DNA of 64,000 nt. Origin: Lysobacteraceae bacterium PS02065 (GTDB taxonomy: Bacteria; Pseudomonadota; Gammaproteobacteria; Xanthomonadales; Rhodanobacteraceae). Below the pieces are notes generated by a model, which was not told the DNA's origin, did no database searches, and saw only the letters and a program-made list of their open reading frames with translations. The DNA lies in NCBI GenBank assembly GCA_029959555.1, contig JASCPI010000007.1, forward strand, positions 62,001 through 126,000. Reading direction: 5' to 3'. Position numbers and translations under genes: made by a program. Below, in pieces: positions 62,820 to 64,000 of this stretch (position 1 is the first letter of the stretch; the number at the start of each line of letters is the position of its first letter).

Positions 62820-63574
62820 GCGCGATCCTGCTCATCACGCGCAACGAGTGGCGCCGCCAGTTCGTGCAGCCGTTCGCCTGGATCGTGCTCGCACTGGTCG
62901 GCGCGCTGCTCGCGTGGCAGTTCCTCGTCGCGGTCGACGTTTTCATGAAGCACGCCGGCAAGCTCGCCTCGACGCCGGGTGCACCCGGCATCACCGAACT
63001 GATCGCGGTGCCGATGCTGCAGAGCCTGTCGAACCTGATGCTGCTGCTCGTGCCGCTCGCGACGATGCAGAGCCTCGCCGGCGAACGCCGCGCGCACACG
63101 CTGCCGCTGCTGCTCGCGGCAGGCGTCGGCAGCATGCGCATCGTGCTCGGCAAGTACCTCGGCTCGCTGTTGCTGGTCGTGCTCATCGTCGCGCTCGCGG
63201 TGGCGATGCCGCTGAGCCTGTCCGCCGGCACGTCGCTCGACCTCGGACGCCTCGCCGCGGCGACGCTCGGCGTCGTGCTGCAGGCGGCCACGCTGACCGC
63301 GATCGGGATCGCCTGCTCGGCGTGGACCGCGCATCCGGCACTGGCCGCCGCGGCGACGCTGGTCACCGGCAGCCTGCTCGCGATGCTCGACCTCGGCGCG
63401 CGTTTCCAAGGTGTCGAGAATGCGCTCGTGAACTGGCTCGCCATGTCCACGCACCTCGAGCCGTTCCTGCGCGGCATCGTCTCGAGCGTCGCGGTCGCCT
63501 ACTACGTGCTGGTCGCCGCGTTCGCGCTCGCCCTCGGGGCACGCCGCCTCGACACGCTGCGGACGCGCGCATGA
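62816..63574 (+). CDS. ABC transporter permease (GldF/ABC-2 type)
   Basis: 252 residues with six hydrophobic segments (about 18-40, 68-90, 103-125, 137-165, 178-200, 220-243). ITRNEWRRQFVQPFAWI opens the protein, as in ABC-2 permeases of the NosY/GldF type. It overlaps the ATPase stop by 4 bases (ATGA), and its own stop overlaps the next gene. Upstream frame extension to 61835 is a shadow of the ATPase gene. Confidence 0.9.
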   Translation: MSAILLITRNEWRRQFVQPFAWIVLALVGALLAWQFLVAVDVFMKHAGKLASTPGAPGITELIAVPMLQSLSNLMLLLVPLATMQSLAGERRAHTLPLLLAAGVGSMRIVLGKYLGSLLLVVLIVALAVAMPLSLSAGTSLDLGRLAAATLGVVLQAATLTAIGIACSAWTAHPALAAAATLVTGSLLAMLDLGARFQGVENALVNWLAMSTHLEPFLRGIVSSVAVAYYVLVAAFALALGARRLDTLRTRA

Positions 63575-64000
63575 AGGAGCGCTTCGGCAACCTGCTCCAC
63601 GTCGTGCTGCTGCTCGCGATCGTGCTGCTCGCGGGCTTCCTGAGCACGCGCCACCGCTTCACGGTCGACCTCACGCACGCACAGCGTTCGAGCCTGTCGG
63701 AGGCGTCTCTGCGCCTGCTCGCGACACTCGACGGTCCGGTGGAGGTCGTGTCGTACGCGCGCCGCGAAGGCGAGCTGCGCACGACGATCGCACGCTTCTT
63801 CGACCGCTACCGCCGCGCCAAGCCCGATCTCGCCCTCACGTTCGTCGATCCGGACGAGGATCCCGGTGCCGCGCGCGCCGCCGGCGTGCAGGTCGACGGC
63901 GAGATGGACCTGCGCTACGCAGGCCGCAGCGAGCGCCTCAAGGTGCTCGCCGAGGGCGACGTCAGCAGCGCACTGCTGCGCCTGTCGCGCGACCGCGCGC
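63571..64000 (+). CDS. GldG-like ABC auxiliary protein (5' part, cut by the window end)
   Basis: The first 143 codons are visible, starting MKERFGNLLHVVLLLAIVLLAG with one membrane helix (about 8-25), then RFTVDLTHAQRSSLSEASLRLLATLDGPVEVVSYARRE, the beta-strand-rich start of the ABC_transp_aux (GldG) family. Overlaps the permease stop (ATGA), so it is the third gene of the operon. Continues beyond the window. Confidence 0.75.
   Translation, partial: MKERFGNLLHVVLLLAIVLLAGFLSTRHRFTVDLTHAQRSSLSEASLRLLATLDGPVEVVSYARREGELRTTIARFFDRYRRAKPDLALTFVDPDEDPGAARAAGVQVDGEMDLRYAGRSERLKVLAEGDVSSALLRLSRDRA

Noticed and set aside
1..64000. CRISPR array, tRNA or rRNA genes, prophage
   Set aside because: No regularly spaced repeat with unique spacers, no cloverleaf or rRNA-like sequence, and no phage structural or integrase genes were recognised.

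Overview
The window is GC-rich, densely coded chromosomal DNA from a gammaproteobacterium, most likely of the Xanthomonadales/Rhodanobacteraceae type. That placement is inferred from very high GC, the algZ-algR-hemC order, a rsmG-parA-parB cluster, cyoABCD joined to SURF1, and intergenic repeats of the GGGGTCAGGTTCATTTGTCC kind. I see no rRNA, tRNA, prophage, insertion sequence or CRISPR array.

Layout, left to right. 0-3.2 kb: end of a probable efflux adaptor gene and a full RND pump, followed by a duplicated repeat block. 3.5-8.6 kb: a membrane-anchored receiver-like protein, MipA with an OmpR-type two-component system, and a Fic AMP-transferase whose start codon abuts a symmetric four-box operator. 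8.9-11.1 kb: two tandem paralogous membrane proteins of a family I do not recognise. 11.1-19.4 kb: an MFS transporter and a cytochrome bo quinol oxidase operon (cyoABCD) that runs on into SURF1 and a RegB/RegA-type redox two-component pair. 19.4-25.6 kb: a DUF6607-like exported protein, a LysR regulator divergent from a glyoxalase/SDR pair, and metE behind a cobalamin riboswitch. 26-34.5 kb: a copper-type TonB receptor, a DUF4142-like protein, DNA ligase D, SoxR with its operator and a divergent antitoxin-domain gene, and small membrane or hypothetical proteins. 34.6-42.2 kb: an NAD-dependent molybdenum formate dehydrogenase operon (fdsG-B-A-fdhD-fdsD) with a LysR gene upstream. 42-45.5 kb: a patatin-like phospholipase, a WYL regulator and a Xre/RES toxin-antitoxin pair. 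45.8-55.5 kb: a DUF481 outer-membrane protein, hemC with algR/algZ, a carboxylesterase, an S9 peptidase, an ADP-ribosylglycohydrolase and an M28 peptidase. 55.6-64 kb: a small band-7-like protein, rsmG-parA-parB, a glycosyltransferase, rpmB-rpmG followed by a triplicated terminator repeat, a fatty acid desaturase, and a GldA/GldG-like ABC system cut by the window end.

Much of the content concerns redox and metal sensing: quinol oxidase with its own redox kinase, SoxR, formate dehydrogenase, B12-controlled methionine synthesis and copper uptake. The most unusual items are the Fic four-box operator, the SoxR-type promoter facing an orphan toxin-binding-domain gene, the tandem unknown membrane proteins, and the three tandem terminator-bearing repeats after rpmG. 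Many genes overlap by 1-8 bases (ATGA or GTGA junctions). Five of the convergent gene pairs are separated by perfect GC-rich hairpins that lack a U-tract.
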